DNA from: JABWAN01 sp041918175
GTDB taxonomy: Bacteria; Zhuqueibacterota; Zhuqueibacteria; Zhuqueibacterales; Zhuqueibacteraceae
Assembly (NCBI GenBank): GCA_041918175.1
Contig: JAYRWE010000059.1
Span: forward strand, 1-64,000
Direction: 5' to 3'
Length of the DNA stretch: 64,000 nucleotides
Shown here: in pieces, positions 1-8,249 of the stretch
Position numbering within the stretch: position 1 is the first letter of the stretch
Layout: each line of letters begins with the position of its first letter
Notes under the pieces: model-generated
Database searches by the model: none
What the model saw: the letters and a program-made list of their open reading frames with translations, nothing else
What the model was told of the DNA's origin: nothing
Made by a program: the position numbers and the translations under genes

Positions 1-167
1 ATATAAAGCTCTACGTTATCTAAAAACGTTCAAACGAAACGTCATCAGCTAAAATTTTTCTGCCCTACATTTTTCTGTCTTTGCTTTTAAATGGTTTTGC
101 CGAAAATCGTTTTGCGTTTCTGAAAAAGTTAGCGGCATTGGACTGGAAGTCTGCGCTACGATTGGCT

Positions 168-1067
168 TCACACATTGAACCACGGCGTGACCCAAATGTA
201 TTTGATGTTGAACACGATGCGCAAAAACATCTTGATCGGCAAGCCCATCATCGTCAAAAACAAAAATGCGGTGACGTTATAGCGTAACGGCCCAAGCTCG
301 TTCAACGTGGGCGCGAGCTTTTTCAAAAAGCCGAGTTTGTCTTTCATATACCACACAAACGGCATCAAGCCGAAATAGAGCGCGATCACCACGAAGCCGA
401 AAAGGTTCGCGCCGAGTTTGGAGCGAATGCCGAAGTGCTCATGCAAATCCACATTGGTCATGGCCACGACTTTGTGCGCGTCCCACAATTCCCACGGCGC
501 GAAGAAATTCCAGCCTGGCCCGCGCAGAAACGTGCCCATGATGATGAGCAAAATCCAGAGCACCACAAAGCCGAACATGAAAATCGTAATGGAAAATTTG
601 CGCTCTTTGAACGTGTAGTAGCCATTGCCTTTTTTGTTTAAGTCGATGTACGGAATCGCCATCAACCCGACGATGATGATCGTGGGCAGCACCACGCCCG
701 CGATCCACGGATCGAAATACACGAGCATTTCCTGCAAACCGAGAAAGTACCACGGCGCTTTGGAAGGGTTCGGCGTGCGCGAAGGATTGGCCGGATCTTC
801 GAGCGGCGCGTCGAGCACGATGGCCCACACCGTGAGAATGATCATCAAAATGATCGAAGACAGAAACTCCACGCGCGTGAGATAGGGCCAGGTGTGAATG
901 CGATCTTGGCCTTCCTCTTTCATCTTCTCAAATTCGCCGTTCGCAATGCGCGCATCGTTCGCGCGCGCTTGCTTCCACCACAGCCAAATATAAAAGATGA
1001 GCAAAAAGAGCAACCCGACCGGAGGGATGTTGTCGGAATTGCTCATGATGTATTTCAGGTTTTCCAT
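168..1067 (-). CDS. cytochrome b C-terminal subunit (subunit IV-like) of a bc/b6f-type complex
   Basis: Membrane subunit of a quinol:cytochrome c (or b6f-like) oxidoreductase, carrying the C-terminal half of a split cytochrome b. A hydrophobic helix lies near residues 15-31, then a charged loop and several more helices. The segment PSKAPWYFLGLQEM is the usual quinol-oxidation (PEWY-region) loop, here APWY. The ATG at 1067 is chosen because AGGAG lies 7 nt upstream; a longer in-frame extension has no ribosome site. It gives 299 aa. It follows the b6-like gene with a 135-bp gap on the same strand, so they are probably one operon. The first 167 bases of the window, downstream of it, show no gene. 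The family is clear; the electron acceptor cannot be told from here. Confidence 0.88.
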   Translation of the reverse strand: MENLKYIMSNSDNIPPVGLLFLLIFYIWLWWKQARANDARIANGEFEKMKEEGQDRIHTWPYLTRVEFLSSIILMIILTVWAIVLDAPLEDPANPSRTPNPSKAPWYFLGLQEMLVYFDPWIAGVVLPTIIIVGLMAIPYIDLNKKGNGYYTFKERKFSITIFMFGFVVLWILLIIMGTFLRGPGWNFFAPWELWDAHKVVAMTNVDLHEHFGIRSKLGANLFGFVVIALYFGLMPFVWYMKDKLGFLKKLAPTLNELGPLRYNVTAFLFLTMMGLPIKMFLRIVFNIKYIWVTPWFNV

Positions 1068-1202
1068 GAATGCTCCTAAACGACGCAATGAGTCGGAGAT
1101 TGTAAAAGCGTTTTTGTAAGCAGATTTTACAAATATAGCGGATACGGCTTTTGCTCTATCCACTTACCAATCAAATCCGCTTACAACAGCTTTTCGCTTT
1201 AA

Positions 1203-1976
1203 TCACAGCGGGCCGGAAATGCCGCCGTCTTTGCGCACACGCCAAAAATGCACGCCGATAAACACCGCGGCAAACAAAGGCAGGAAGATGCAATGGAGCA
1301 CATAGAAACGCAGCAGTGTCGGTGGGCCGACCTGCGTGCCGCCGAGGAGCAAGAAGCGCACATCATTATCCGGCCGCATGCCCAACTCTGGCCCGAACGG
1401 ACCTTCATGTCCGAGCAACGGCGTGGCGCGGGCCATGTTCGTGCCGACCGTCACGGCCCAAATGGAGAGTTGATCCCACGGCAGGAGATAGCCGGTGAAG
1501 GAGAGCAACAATGTGGTGGTGAGAAGGATAACGCCCACGACCCAGTTGAACTCACGCGGCGGTTTGTACGAGCCGGTGAGGAACACGCGAAACATGTGGA
1601 GCCACACGGCAATGACCATCCCATGCGCGGCCCAACGATGCATGTTGCGCAAGAACATGCCGAACGGCACGTCGAACTGCAGATACTTCATGTCCGCGAA
1701 CGCGTATTCGGCCGTGGGGCGATAATAAAACATGAGCAACACGCCCGTAACCGCGGTAACGAGAAAGAGCAGGAAGGTGATGCCGCCCATGCACCACGTG
1801 AAGCGAATGTAGGTGCCGTGGCGCGGGAGTTTGGTGGGGTGAAGGTGCATCCAAAAATTATCGAGCACTTGCAAGAGGCGATTACGCTGCGAATCTTCGT
1901 AATCGTGCCGGAACATGGATTTCCAGACTTGGGTCTTGAACAGGTTATCGCGCATGCGATTGAAGAAAGCCTGCAT
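1203..1976 (-). CDS. cytochrome b6-like subunit (cytochrome b N-terminal half)
   Basis: Diheme membrane subunit of a bc/b6f-type complex. Two heme-ligand His pairs are visible: H-x13-H in the helix starting HRWAAH, and H-x14-H in the helix starting VLHCIF. The x14 spacing is that of cytochrome b6 rather than mitochondrial b. GYLLPWDQ is the conserved loop motif. Cys62 in TWCMGGI aligns with the cysteine that binds heme c_n in chloroplast and firmicute b6. ATG 1976 follows AAGGAGAGGAG, giving 257 aa. No Rieske gene lies directly upstream; a Rieske protein is encoded far away at 33.5 kb. Family assignment is strong; the extra heme is an inference. Confidence 0.9.
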   Translation of the reverse strand: MQAFFNRMRDNLFKTQVWKSMFRHDYEDSQRNRLLQVLDNFWMHLHPTKLPRHGTYIRFTWCMGGITFLLFLVTAVTGVLLMFYYRPTAEYAFADMKYLQFDVPFGMFLRNMHRWAAHGMVIAVWLHMFRVFLTGSYKPPREFNWVVGVILLTTTLLLSFTGYLLPWDQLSIWAVTVGTNMARATPLLGHEGPFGPELGMRPDNDVRFLLLGGTQVGPPTLLRFYVLHCIFLPLFAAVFIGVHFWRVRKDGGISGPL

Positions 1977-2502
1977 CTCCTCTCCTTCAATGATGAGTGC
2001 GTGCTGGCAACGAAGTGAGTTGGAATTTGTGGGGAAACGCTTTTTTTGAGGGCGAGAATATATATGATGAGATCGCAAATGTCAAGCAGCGAGATGGAAG
2101 ATTCGAGGTCACGAGAGAAGAAATTAACGAGGATGGAGGGTTGCTGCGATTTGTTAGCGGGTAAAAATCAGATAGGCAAAAATTTGATTATGGATTTCGG
2201 GTTAATCTGTTTGATATTTGAACACGACCTCAAAATTCAGAAGACATGTTTTGGCTATATTCGAGTGCGTCTAACGTCAGGCATAAGCCGCAACGCGCCC
2301 ACGTTCACTGTCGGCTGCATGCCGTGTTGGGCTGCGGCTTTGCCGCGTCGTGTCGTCAGTGCCAACAGTCGAGCCTGTGCTCAACTATCGATCTAAACCG
2401 GCACCTTTCATTTTCCAGTTTACAGTTTGATGCGCTGGTATAAAATGCGATGAACTCTTCAACTCCGTTCACAGGTGGCGTTTCCGCTATATTGAGCGAA
2501 GT
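1977..2502. other. intergenic region upstream of the cytochrome b genes
   Basis: No convincing protein gene lies in these 526 bases. The right half carries the attC-like site (2269-2332) described separately. The left part must hold the promoter of the leftward cytochrome b genes, but I cannot place it with confidence. Confidence 0.5.
2269..2332. repeat. attC-like integron recombination site
   Basis: A 64-nt imperfect palindrome begins with GTCTAAC, which fits the attC R'' box consensus RYYYAAC, and ends with GTTGGGC, which fits the R' box GTTRRRY. The inner arms (roughly 2277-2290 and 2312-2325, sharing GGCAT and AGCCG complements) pair with unpaired bases between them, as attC sites do. 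The loop is about 21 nt. An integron-type integrase fragment lies 0.75 kb away. Size and boxes are right for attC; recombination activity is not shown. Confidence 0.55.
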
Positions 2503-2763
2503 TCAGGTATGGTTCAAACTGTAAACCTTTAGTGCGCCATCCGCCGAGACCGTGACGCCGCCCGATTCAACGTAGCCATCAACGATTATGACCTCAGTTG
2601 GATTCGTAAGGGCGATGCAGGCAAATCCGTGACCTTCGCGCTGGACGTTGATCGAATGCAGTCGCTTGCGGCTTTCCTCCTGCCACGCATCAAGTTGCGC
2701 GAATAACGCCCTCATTGACTCCGCCTCGAAGTAAAGGACATTGCGCTTGTTGTCAGTGACCAT
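2503..2763 (-). CDS. small hypothetical protein, possible integron cassette gene
   Basis: An 86-aa protein of unknown function. It has no signal peptide or membrane segment. The N-terminal half is charged and probably helical (around residues 8-40), and the second half is rich in Val/Ile/Gly and probably beta. ATG 2763 is chosen because AAGGAG lies 8 nt upstream; an open extension upstream of it has no ribosome site and unusual composition. It sits between an attC-like site and an integrase remnant, so it may be a captured cassette, although the attC lies about 170 bp beyond its stop. Confidence 0.55.
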   Translation of the reverse strand: MVTDNKRNVLYFEAESMRALFAQLDAWQEESRKRLHSINVQREGHGFACIALTNPTEVIIVDGYVESGGVTVSADGALKVYSLNHT

Positions 2764-3083
2764 CTTGGTTCTCCTTTGCGTTGAGTCGTGCCACTGCGAA
2801 GCTCGTCCTGATCTCACGTGTGGCAACGAAGGTGTGTAGTACGGACACTCGATGACCGGCAGGCTGGTTCTGCTTGCCCGCGCGGAGGCACCTAGCAACG
2901 TGACGTGATTCATGTACCTACCCTGGCCGAACTATGATTATGCGACAGAGCGACCTCGGGATATGCCGCGTGCCATGTTTCTAAATATAGCCATTTTGTT
3001 TCTACATTTAGAAACAGGCTCACTGACGCCTCCAATATTAGACATTTTTTGAAAAGTGCAAGCACAAATTTTTGTGTCTAATA
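2764..3083. other. intergenic region with small palindromes
   Basis: No gene seen. The right half is AT-rich and carries a 7-bp-arm hairpin (gtttcta/tagaaac, about 3000-3017), an ATATTAGACA motif near 3040, and the left part of the perfect palindrome at 3074-3091. It may be a control region or the edge of an insertion that truncated the integrase. Confidence 0.4.
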
Positions 3084-3091
3084 TTAGACAC
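3074..3091. repeat. perfect 18-bp palindrome
   Basis: GTGTCTAATATTAGACAC reads identically on both strands. The half-site TATTAGACA recurs near 3038-3047. Such symmetry fits a dimeric repressor operator, but no regulator gene is next to it. It overlaps the last bases of the truncated integrase frame. Confidence 0.5.
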
Positions 3092-3335
3092 TTTTGTTCG
3101 AATGCACTTTGGTCTTGGCGAGAGCCACCATGCGCTCTCGCAGGCGTTTGCCGTGAAAGATGATGAAGCGTTTGATCCAACTCGAGTACGCTTCCTGTGT
3201 GCGGAGGCTATAATGCTTCGCGCGAATGGTGTTGCCCATACGGTCGAGCAGCTTGGGTGGTTGCTTCGTGGGAAGCGTGTCGCTCAAAGTCCGTAGCATC
3301 GCACACTCACGCGCAGAGTTCGAAGCTTCGTTCAA
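3084..3335 (-). pseudogene. integron-type tyrosine integrase, N-terminal fragment
   Basis: The 83-aa frame carries the SAM-like core-binding domain of integron integrases: PPKLLDRMGNTIR followed by KHYSLRTQEAY and a WIKRFIIFHGKR segment. After GKR the sequence leaves the family, and no catalytic domain (R..H-x-x-R..Y) is found in any frame nearby, so the gene is truncated to its DNA-binding N-terminus. The break coincides with the AT-rich palindromic segment at 2.98-3.09 kb. It is most likely a remnant of a chromosomal integron together with the attC-like site. Confidence 0.7.
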
Positions 3336-3453
3336 CCTAGCGAAGATCAGCGTATCGGATTCGTAGGAGGAGAAAGGGTCGGAGTCGGTGCGGGTGCTGA
3401 TCTCGCGGCGGCGATGTGCAAAACAATCTTTCGAAAATCAAGCCGAAGCTTGC

Positions 3454-4200
3454 TCAATCCGTTTGCAGCATATAGAACACGTACCCATAACTCTCCTCCG
3501 CGCCGGCAAAACATTTTATCTCTTCCAATATCTCTGCTGCAAATTGCCGAACGGTTTCGTCGGGATGAGTGCGAAGCGCCTCGGCGCGCGGTTGCAGCGT
3601 GTCGTAGTAGCCCTCAATCCAGGCCGCACGCGGCAGCGTGTGCAAGCCGAGAACTTTATAACCCGCGGCCTCGGCCACAGAGCAATTCTCTGCCATGCTG
3701 CGCATCTCCGGATAACCCGTGGCAAAGAAGCGCCGCACCTCTGCGGGAGCATCATTCCCCAACCACGACAACTCGCTGACCACCGCATAACCGTTCGCCT
3801 TCAATGCAGGACGCCAAGTCTTGAGCGCATTGGCGAAGCCAATACTATATGCCGCGCCTTCAGACCAGAGCACCTCGATTTCCCGAAACGTTTTGGGGAT
3901 GTCAGCCATATCCATGCAATGCGTTTGCACGAGAGCTGCAACGCCGGCCTCTTGCGCACGTTGCGCACGTTGCGCCAGTTGCGTTAAAAATGGCTCATGG
4001 TTATCCACGGCATGCACGACAGTTTGCAGCGCGGTTGCGAGCGCCAGCGTCTGTCGTCCCGTGCCGCAGCCCGCGTCAACGACGAGCGGATGCGCGAGCT
4101 TGGGCAGCAGGCTTAACACATGAATTGTGTCAGCATCACTTCCCGGGCCGAGCTTCGCCATGCCTCCAAAGAGCAGGTCAATCGGGTTTGCGCCATTCAT
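3454..4200 (-). CDS. class I SAM-dependent methyltransferase
   Basis: Soluble 248-aa methyltransferase of unknown substrate. Motif I is VVDAGCGTGRQT (residues about 40-51), the SAM-binding glycine loop of Rossmann-fold enzymes; an acidic residue after the second strand is in HAVDNHEP, and a motif like CMDMADIP follows, as in UbiE/type 11 relatives. The C-terminal 90 residues are helical and probably bind substrate. ATG 4200 follows an excellent AAGGAGG. It is divergent from the receiver-like gene at 4448, with about 250 bp between for two promoters. The fold is certain; the methyl acceptor is unknown. Confidence 0.82.
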   Translation of the reverse strand: MNGANPIDLLFGGMAKLGPGSDADTIHVLSLLPKLAHPLVVDAGCGTGRQTLALATALQTVVHAVDNHEPFLTQLAQRAQRAQEAGVAALVQTHCMDMADIPKTFREIEVLWSEGAAYSIGFANALKTWRPALKANGYAVVSELSWLGNDAPAEVRRFFATGYPEMRSMAENCSVAEAAGYKVLGLHTLPRAAWIEGYYDTLQPRAEALRTHPDETVRQFAAEILEEIKCFAGAEESYGYVFYMLQTD

Positions 4201-4447
4201 GGCGCCTCCTTTCTTTGCTTGCTGTAAGGTTCTTCTCTACTTCCCGACCAATTTTCGAAACCACATTTTACATATATGTCCCAAGCGGCGCGCGGCTCTG
4301 CTCGCTTTTCAGCGGCACGAAGGGCGAGTTAGAGCGTGCGCCGTATTTCTGCAAAGCGCGTTGGCTTTTGACGAAACAACTTTGATGCTCGCGCATAAAC
4401 TTTTGCTGCGGGCGCGATCCCAAAAACTCTTTTATACAAGGCAAGCC

Positions 4448-4867
4448 ATGGCAACCATTCTGCTCAATGAATCCGATCCGCAGCGCCACGAGCAATTGCG
4501 CTCCAGTCTGCAACAAAGCGGGCATCGCGTGTGGTCGGCGCAACATTTGAATGACATCGTCGCAACGCTGCACGATGTTGCCGTTGACCTCATGATTCTC
4601 GATCTCGATCATCAACGCCTCGATGAGCTTGCTGCGTTTGCCGATCGTTGGCGCGGCATCAAGATTCTCTTTCAAGCCAGCTCGCCGGCGCCGATGCAAG
4701 ATTTTCGCGCGTGGATGGCGGATCGTTTCGTTTGCAAAGAAGAGCACGGCGAGCCGGTCGCGCACGCGGTTGGTCAACTTTTGCAAATCAAAAGCCTGCA
4801 ATCTCGCGGCCCGAAACGCTCGCGCCGCATGCCGGCCTTGCGCGCGCCAATCGCGATCGCGGCTTGA
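4448..4867 (+). CDS. response-regulator receiver-like protein
   Basis: A 139-aa stand-alone protein resembling a CheY-like receiver. Acidic residues in LNESDP (E8, D10) and the LMILDLD strand (D52 as likely phospho-acceptor) are in the expected places, and a Lys in FVCKEE could be the conserved lysine, although the usual Thr position is Ser-like (QASS). The C-terminal 25 residues are very basic (RGPKRSRRMPALR) and could touch nucleic acid or membrane. ATG 4448 is chosen where homology begins; the frame is open further upstream without a good ribosome site. No kinase is adjacent. A degenerate, non-phosphorylated receiver is possible. Confidence 0.65.
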   Translation: MATILLNESDPQRHEQLRSSLQQSGHRVWSAQHLNDIVATLHDVAVDLMILDLDHQRLDELAAFADRWRGIKILFQASSPAPMQDFRAWMADRFVCKEEHGEPVAHAVGQLLQIKSLQSRGPKRSRRMPALRAPIAIAA

Positions 4868-4971
4868 GGCAACGTTACCGATTTTTAAAGTCAAAAGTCA
4901 TAAAATTGTCAATCGCCGCTCGTTTAGAAAGAGTCTTGTCAATAACCGCTTTGCCTTAACTGGTTTTCATT

Positions 4972-6927
4972 ATGCTCATCACATTCGACAAATCTCTCAC
5001 GCAAAATTTCGACGAAGCTGTGCGCCGCGAGTGGTTGGAGACCAACGGTCTCGGCGGCTGGGCCAGCTCAACATTGGCCGGTGCGCACACGCGACGTTAT
5101 CACGGTCTGCTCGTGGCTGCAACGCAACCGCCCGTCGGCAGAATGGTGTTGCTCTCCAAGCTGGATGAAACGTTGAGTTGCAACGGCGTGCGTTATGATC
5201 TCGGTTGCAATCGCTATCCCGGAGCTGTGCATCCACGCGGCTTCGAACATCTCGTGTCATTCACGCGCGATTTGTTTCCCGTATTTGAATATGAAGCCGG
5301 CGGTGTGCGTCTGCGCAAAACCATTGCGGCCGTGAACGGTGAAAACACGACGCTCATTCTCTATGAAGTGCTCCGTGCTCCGAGTGCGTTTGAAATCGAG
5401 CTGCGGTCGTTCATCGCTTATCGCGATTATCACAGCATGACGCATGCGAACAACAGCATTCGCCGCGAGGCGCAATTTGACCATGGACTCTTTCGCGTGC
5501 AACCCTATGAGCACGCACCCGAGCTTTTTATCTCCACGCCGCAAGCTTCGTTTGCGGCGCAGGCGGAATGGTACTACAACTTCGAATACAGCATTGAACA
5601 ATATCGCGGCTTGGATGCGCGCGAAGATCTCTTTACCTATGGCATGTTCCACCGCACGCTGCGCGAGGGCGATCGTTTCGGCGTGATCGTTTCAACTGAC
5701 AATCCCGCGGAGCGCGACGCCTTTCAACTTTTTGCGCAAGAAAAGCAGCGTCGAGAAAAACTCTTAGCGCCTCAGATCGCGCAGGACGAGTTTGCCAAAG
5801 CGTTCACTCTCGCTGCGGATCAATTCATCGTGCGGCGCGGCGCGGATTTGCGCACGATCATCGCGGGCTATCATTGGTTCTCCGATTGGGGCCGCGATAC
5901 GATGATCGCGCTGCCCGGCATTTGTTTGAGCACGGGGCGCTTTGATGATGCGCGCAAAATTCTTCGGGCGTTCGCACAAAGCGTGAGTCAAGGCATGTTG
6001 CCCAATCGCTTTCCCGATGCCGGCGAACAGCCGGAATACAACACCGTGGATGCCACGCTCTGGTTCTTCATCGCTATTTACAAATATCTCGCGTACACCA
6101 AAGACGAGCCGTTCGTGCGCGCCGAGTTGCTGCCGATCTTGCGCGATATTCTCGCGTGGCACGATCGCGGCACGCGCTACAACATTCATGTTGATCATGA
6201 CGGCCTGCTCTATGCCGGTGTGCCCGGCGTGCAACTCACGTGGATGGATGCCAAAGTCGGCGATTGGGTGGTGACCCCGCGACAAGGCAAGGCCGTGGAG
6301 ATCAATGCGCTGTGGTACAATGCGCTCGCGATTTATGCCGAGCTGGCGCAACGCCTGGGCGATAAAGCCGAAGCCAACGTGTTCGCGCAGCGCGCGGAGC
6401 ACGTGAAGACGAAATTCAACGAAGTGTTTGGGAATGAAGCCGCAAGCGCGTTGTATGATTACGTTGATCATGATTTTCGCGACGCTGCGATTCGGCCCAA
6501 TCAAATTTTTGCGCTCAGCCTCCCGTTTGTTTTGTTAGATAAAGAAAAAGCGCGGCGCGTGCTGCAAGTGGTTGATGAAAAACTCTATACGCCGATGGGC
6601 TTGCGCAGCCTGGCTGCGAGCGAGCAAGGGTATCGTCCACACTATGGCGGCGACCAATGGTCGCGTGACAGCGCCTACCATCAAGGCACGGTGTGGAGTT
6701 GGTTGCTCGGCCCGTTCATCAGCGCGCTCGTGCGCGTGGAGGGCAAAGCCGGCAAACAGCGCGCGAGGGAAGTAATTGAGAATATCAAACCGCATTTGCA
6801 AGACGCAGGCTTGGGCACGATCTCCGAAATTTTCGACGCCGAGTCGCCATACGCGCCGCGAGGTTGCATGGCACAAGCATGGAGCGTCGGCGAATTGCTC
6901 CGCGCGTATTTGGAAGAGGTGGTTTGA
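4972..6927 (+). CDS. glycogen debranching enzyme (amylo-alpha-1,6-glucosidase type)
   Basis: Removes alpha-1,6 branches from glycogen or related glucans in the cytoplasm. The 651-aa protein has the two-part architecture of the bacterial/archaeal GDE family: an N-terminal beta-rich domain (about 1-230, starting REWLETNGLGGWASST, a family hallmark) and a C-terminal (alpha/alpha)6 barrel with YHWFSDWGRDTMI and EYNTVDATLWF, where the catalytic acids lie. QGTVWSWLLGP and GCMAQAWSVGE are further conserved barrel motifs. Length is typical. The ATG at 4972 has no strong Shine-Dalgarno, but homology begins there. It stands alone between the receiver-like gene and the FMN reductase gene; no other glycogen gene is present. 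Confidence 0.9.
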   Translation: MLITFDKSLTQNFDEAVRREWLETNGLGGWASSTLAGAHTRRYHGLLVAATQPPVGRMVLLSKLDETLSCNGVRYDLGCNRYPGAVHPRGFEHLVSFTRDLFPVFEYEAGGVRLRKTIAAVNGENTTLILYEVLRAPSAFEIELRSFIAYRDYHSMTHANNSIRREAQFDHGLFRVQPYEHAPELFISTPQASFAAQAEWYYNFEYSIEQYRGLDAREDLFTYGMFHRTLREGDRFGVIVSTDNPAERDAFQLFAQEKQRREKLLAPQIAQDEFAKAFTLAADQFIVRRGADLRTIIAGYHWFSDWGRDTMIALPGICLSTGRFDDARKILRAFAQSVSQGMLPNRFPDAGEQPEYNTVDATLWFFIAIYKYLAYTKDEPFVRAELLPILRDILAWHDRGTRYNIHVDHDGLLYAGVPGVQLTWMDAKVGDWVVTPRQGKAVEINALWYNALAIYAELAQRLGDKAEANVFAQRAEHVKTKFNEVFGNEAASALYDYVDHDFRDAAIRPNQIFALSLPFVLLDKEKARRVLQVVDEKLYTPMGLRSLAASEQGYRPHYGGDQWSRDSAYHQGTVWSWLLGPFISALVRVEGKAGKQRAREVIENIKPHLQDAGLGTISEIFDAESPYAPRGCMAQAWSVGELLRAYLEEVV

Positions 6928-6970
6928 AAACGTTGTCTTGAATGAAGTTTAGAAACTGACGATCGTGCTC

Positions 6971-7036
6971 AACCACGGCTTGGCCGTGGTTTGCTCTTGA
7001 ATGCGTTCGCAAGGCATGCCACGGCCAAGCCGTGGC
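6971..7036. repeat. pair of REP-like palindromes
   Basis: Two copies of the intergenic palindrome family, 6971-6991 (9-bp arms, loop TTG) and 7018-7036 (8-bp arms, loop CAA). The second is the reverse complement of the first in its core CCACGGC, so the pair could also fold as one larger hairpin. It lies between the debranching enzyme and FMN reductase genes. Confidence 0.85.
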
Positions 7037-7107
7037 GGAGTAGAAAATCGTTGTCGAACTTGAAACTCAAAGCTCATTCGGTAGCCATAAATCAGAGGTC
7101 ATTCGTT

Positions 7108-7797
7108 ATGCTTGCCACAGATCAGACAATTGCTCGAACAACTCAAACCGCAAAAACATTTCATCCCGGATTGCTGCTCCGCTCGCATGAAGAAATCAGC
7201 AATGTGTTTGCGGATTATAAAAGCAAGCGACCGTCATTTGCGACGCGTCCCGTTGCAACCGAGACTTCACTCTTCGTGCCCGTCATTCTCGGCACATTCG
7301 GGCCGGAACGTGTGGGCGAGCGCGTCGCGCAAGTTGTGCTTCAAAATTTAGCGCAAACCGAAAACGTCGATACCACGTTCGTCGAGCTTCCAAAAGTTCA
7401 TGCGGCCACTCACTTCGGAGCAGACGAAACGTTGAACACGATCTGCGCGCACGCCGATGCGCTTGTGCTCGTTCTGCCTGAATACAATTATGGCTCGTCC
7501 TCGGCATTGCAAGAAATTTTCACCACGTCGCTGCGCGGCAGCGCGCGCAAAGTGCTTGGCATTTGCGATCTCTCGCCCGGCTGGCTCGGCGGCTTGCGTG
7601 TGATGCAGGATTTGCTGCCGATGATGCGGCAAGCGCGCGCGCTCCCGCTTTTGTGGGACGCGAGCCTCGCGCACGATCTCAATTGGCTCGAGCATGTCGG
7701 CCAATGGCGCGAAGAGAAACATCGCAAGCCACTCGAAACCTTTTTGCAGGAAATCATTGCGCTCGCCGCGAGCCTGCGCCGCCCCTCTCCTTTTTGA
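7108..7797 (+). CDS. NAD(P)H-dependent FMN reductase-like flavoprotein
   Basis: Flavodoxin-fold oxidoreductase of 229 aa. VPVILGTFGPERVGERVA (about 54-71) is the phosphate-binding loop region of the family, and LVLPEYNYGSSSALQEIF is the PEYN(H)G motif that contacts the isoalloxazine ring. The physiological acceptor is unknown. ATG 7108 has AGAGG upstream; the longer open frame runs back into the palindromic repeats and is not credible. The N-terminal 50 residues are not conserved family sequence and could be an extension that positions the enzyme. Its own promoter is likely just downstream of the repeat pair. Confidence 0.8.
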   Translation: MLATDQTIARTTQTAKTFHPGLLLRSHEEISNVFADYKSKRPSFATRPVATETSLFVPVILGTFGPERVGERVAQVVLQNLAQTENVDTTFVELPKVHAATHFGADETLNTICAHADALVLVLPEYNYGSSSALQEIFTTSLRGSARKVLGICDLSPGWLGGLRVMQDLLPMMRQARALPLLWDASLAHDLNWLEHVGQWREEKHRKPLETFLQEIIALAASLRRPSPF

Positions 7798-8249
7798 AAA
7801 GACGTTTAGAGCAACGCCTTCCGACGTGCGAGCGCGAAGTTGGAAGGCATCCCAACGAATTATCCCCCCCACGCCCTCCGAAAAATGGGGTTGTATTATT
7901 CTCCTCCTGCCGCTAACTTTGCTCCAACGAGTCACGCACCGACACCGTCTGTAAAATTTTTGACTCGCTTGGCCGGCGCGAAGCCTCGCGTTGTGTTCTC
8001 CATCATAAACTTTCCGCCGATGCTGCAATGCGTTTTGCCGGGCAGTATCGGCGTTTTGTTTTAAAGTTTGATCAGTGTAAAAAACTTTTCCGCTGAAATC
8101 CGCCGAAGTCACCGAGCTTCACCGAAAAAAGCTTTTCTTCGGCGACACTCGGTGACTTCGGTGAATCTCGGCGGATACGCTTTTCTTGTTTTGTTCCGGC
8201 TCGTTCGGGTTATGCTTTTCTTTATCCGTCATATTCGAAGAAGTCGTTT
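7798..8249. other. intergenic region with a long hairpin
   Basis: No gene recognised in 452 bases. It contains a long interrupted hairpin at 8098-8176. The rest is low-complexity intergenic sequence. Confidence 0.5.
8098..8176. repeat. long interrupted inverted repeat
   Basis: Outer arms ATCCGCCGA (8098-8106) and TCGGCGGAT (8168-8176) enclose a second complementary pair, AGTCACCGAG (8107-8116) with CTCGGTGACT (8148-8157), around AAAAAGCTTTTC. It may be a transcript-end structure after the FMN reductase gene or a mobile repeat copy. Confidence 0.6.

Noticed and set aside
1248..2018. Plus-strand 256-codon open frame
   Set aside because: Antisense shadow of the cytochrome b6-like gene; no ribosome site and no recognisable domain.
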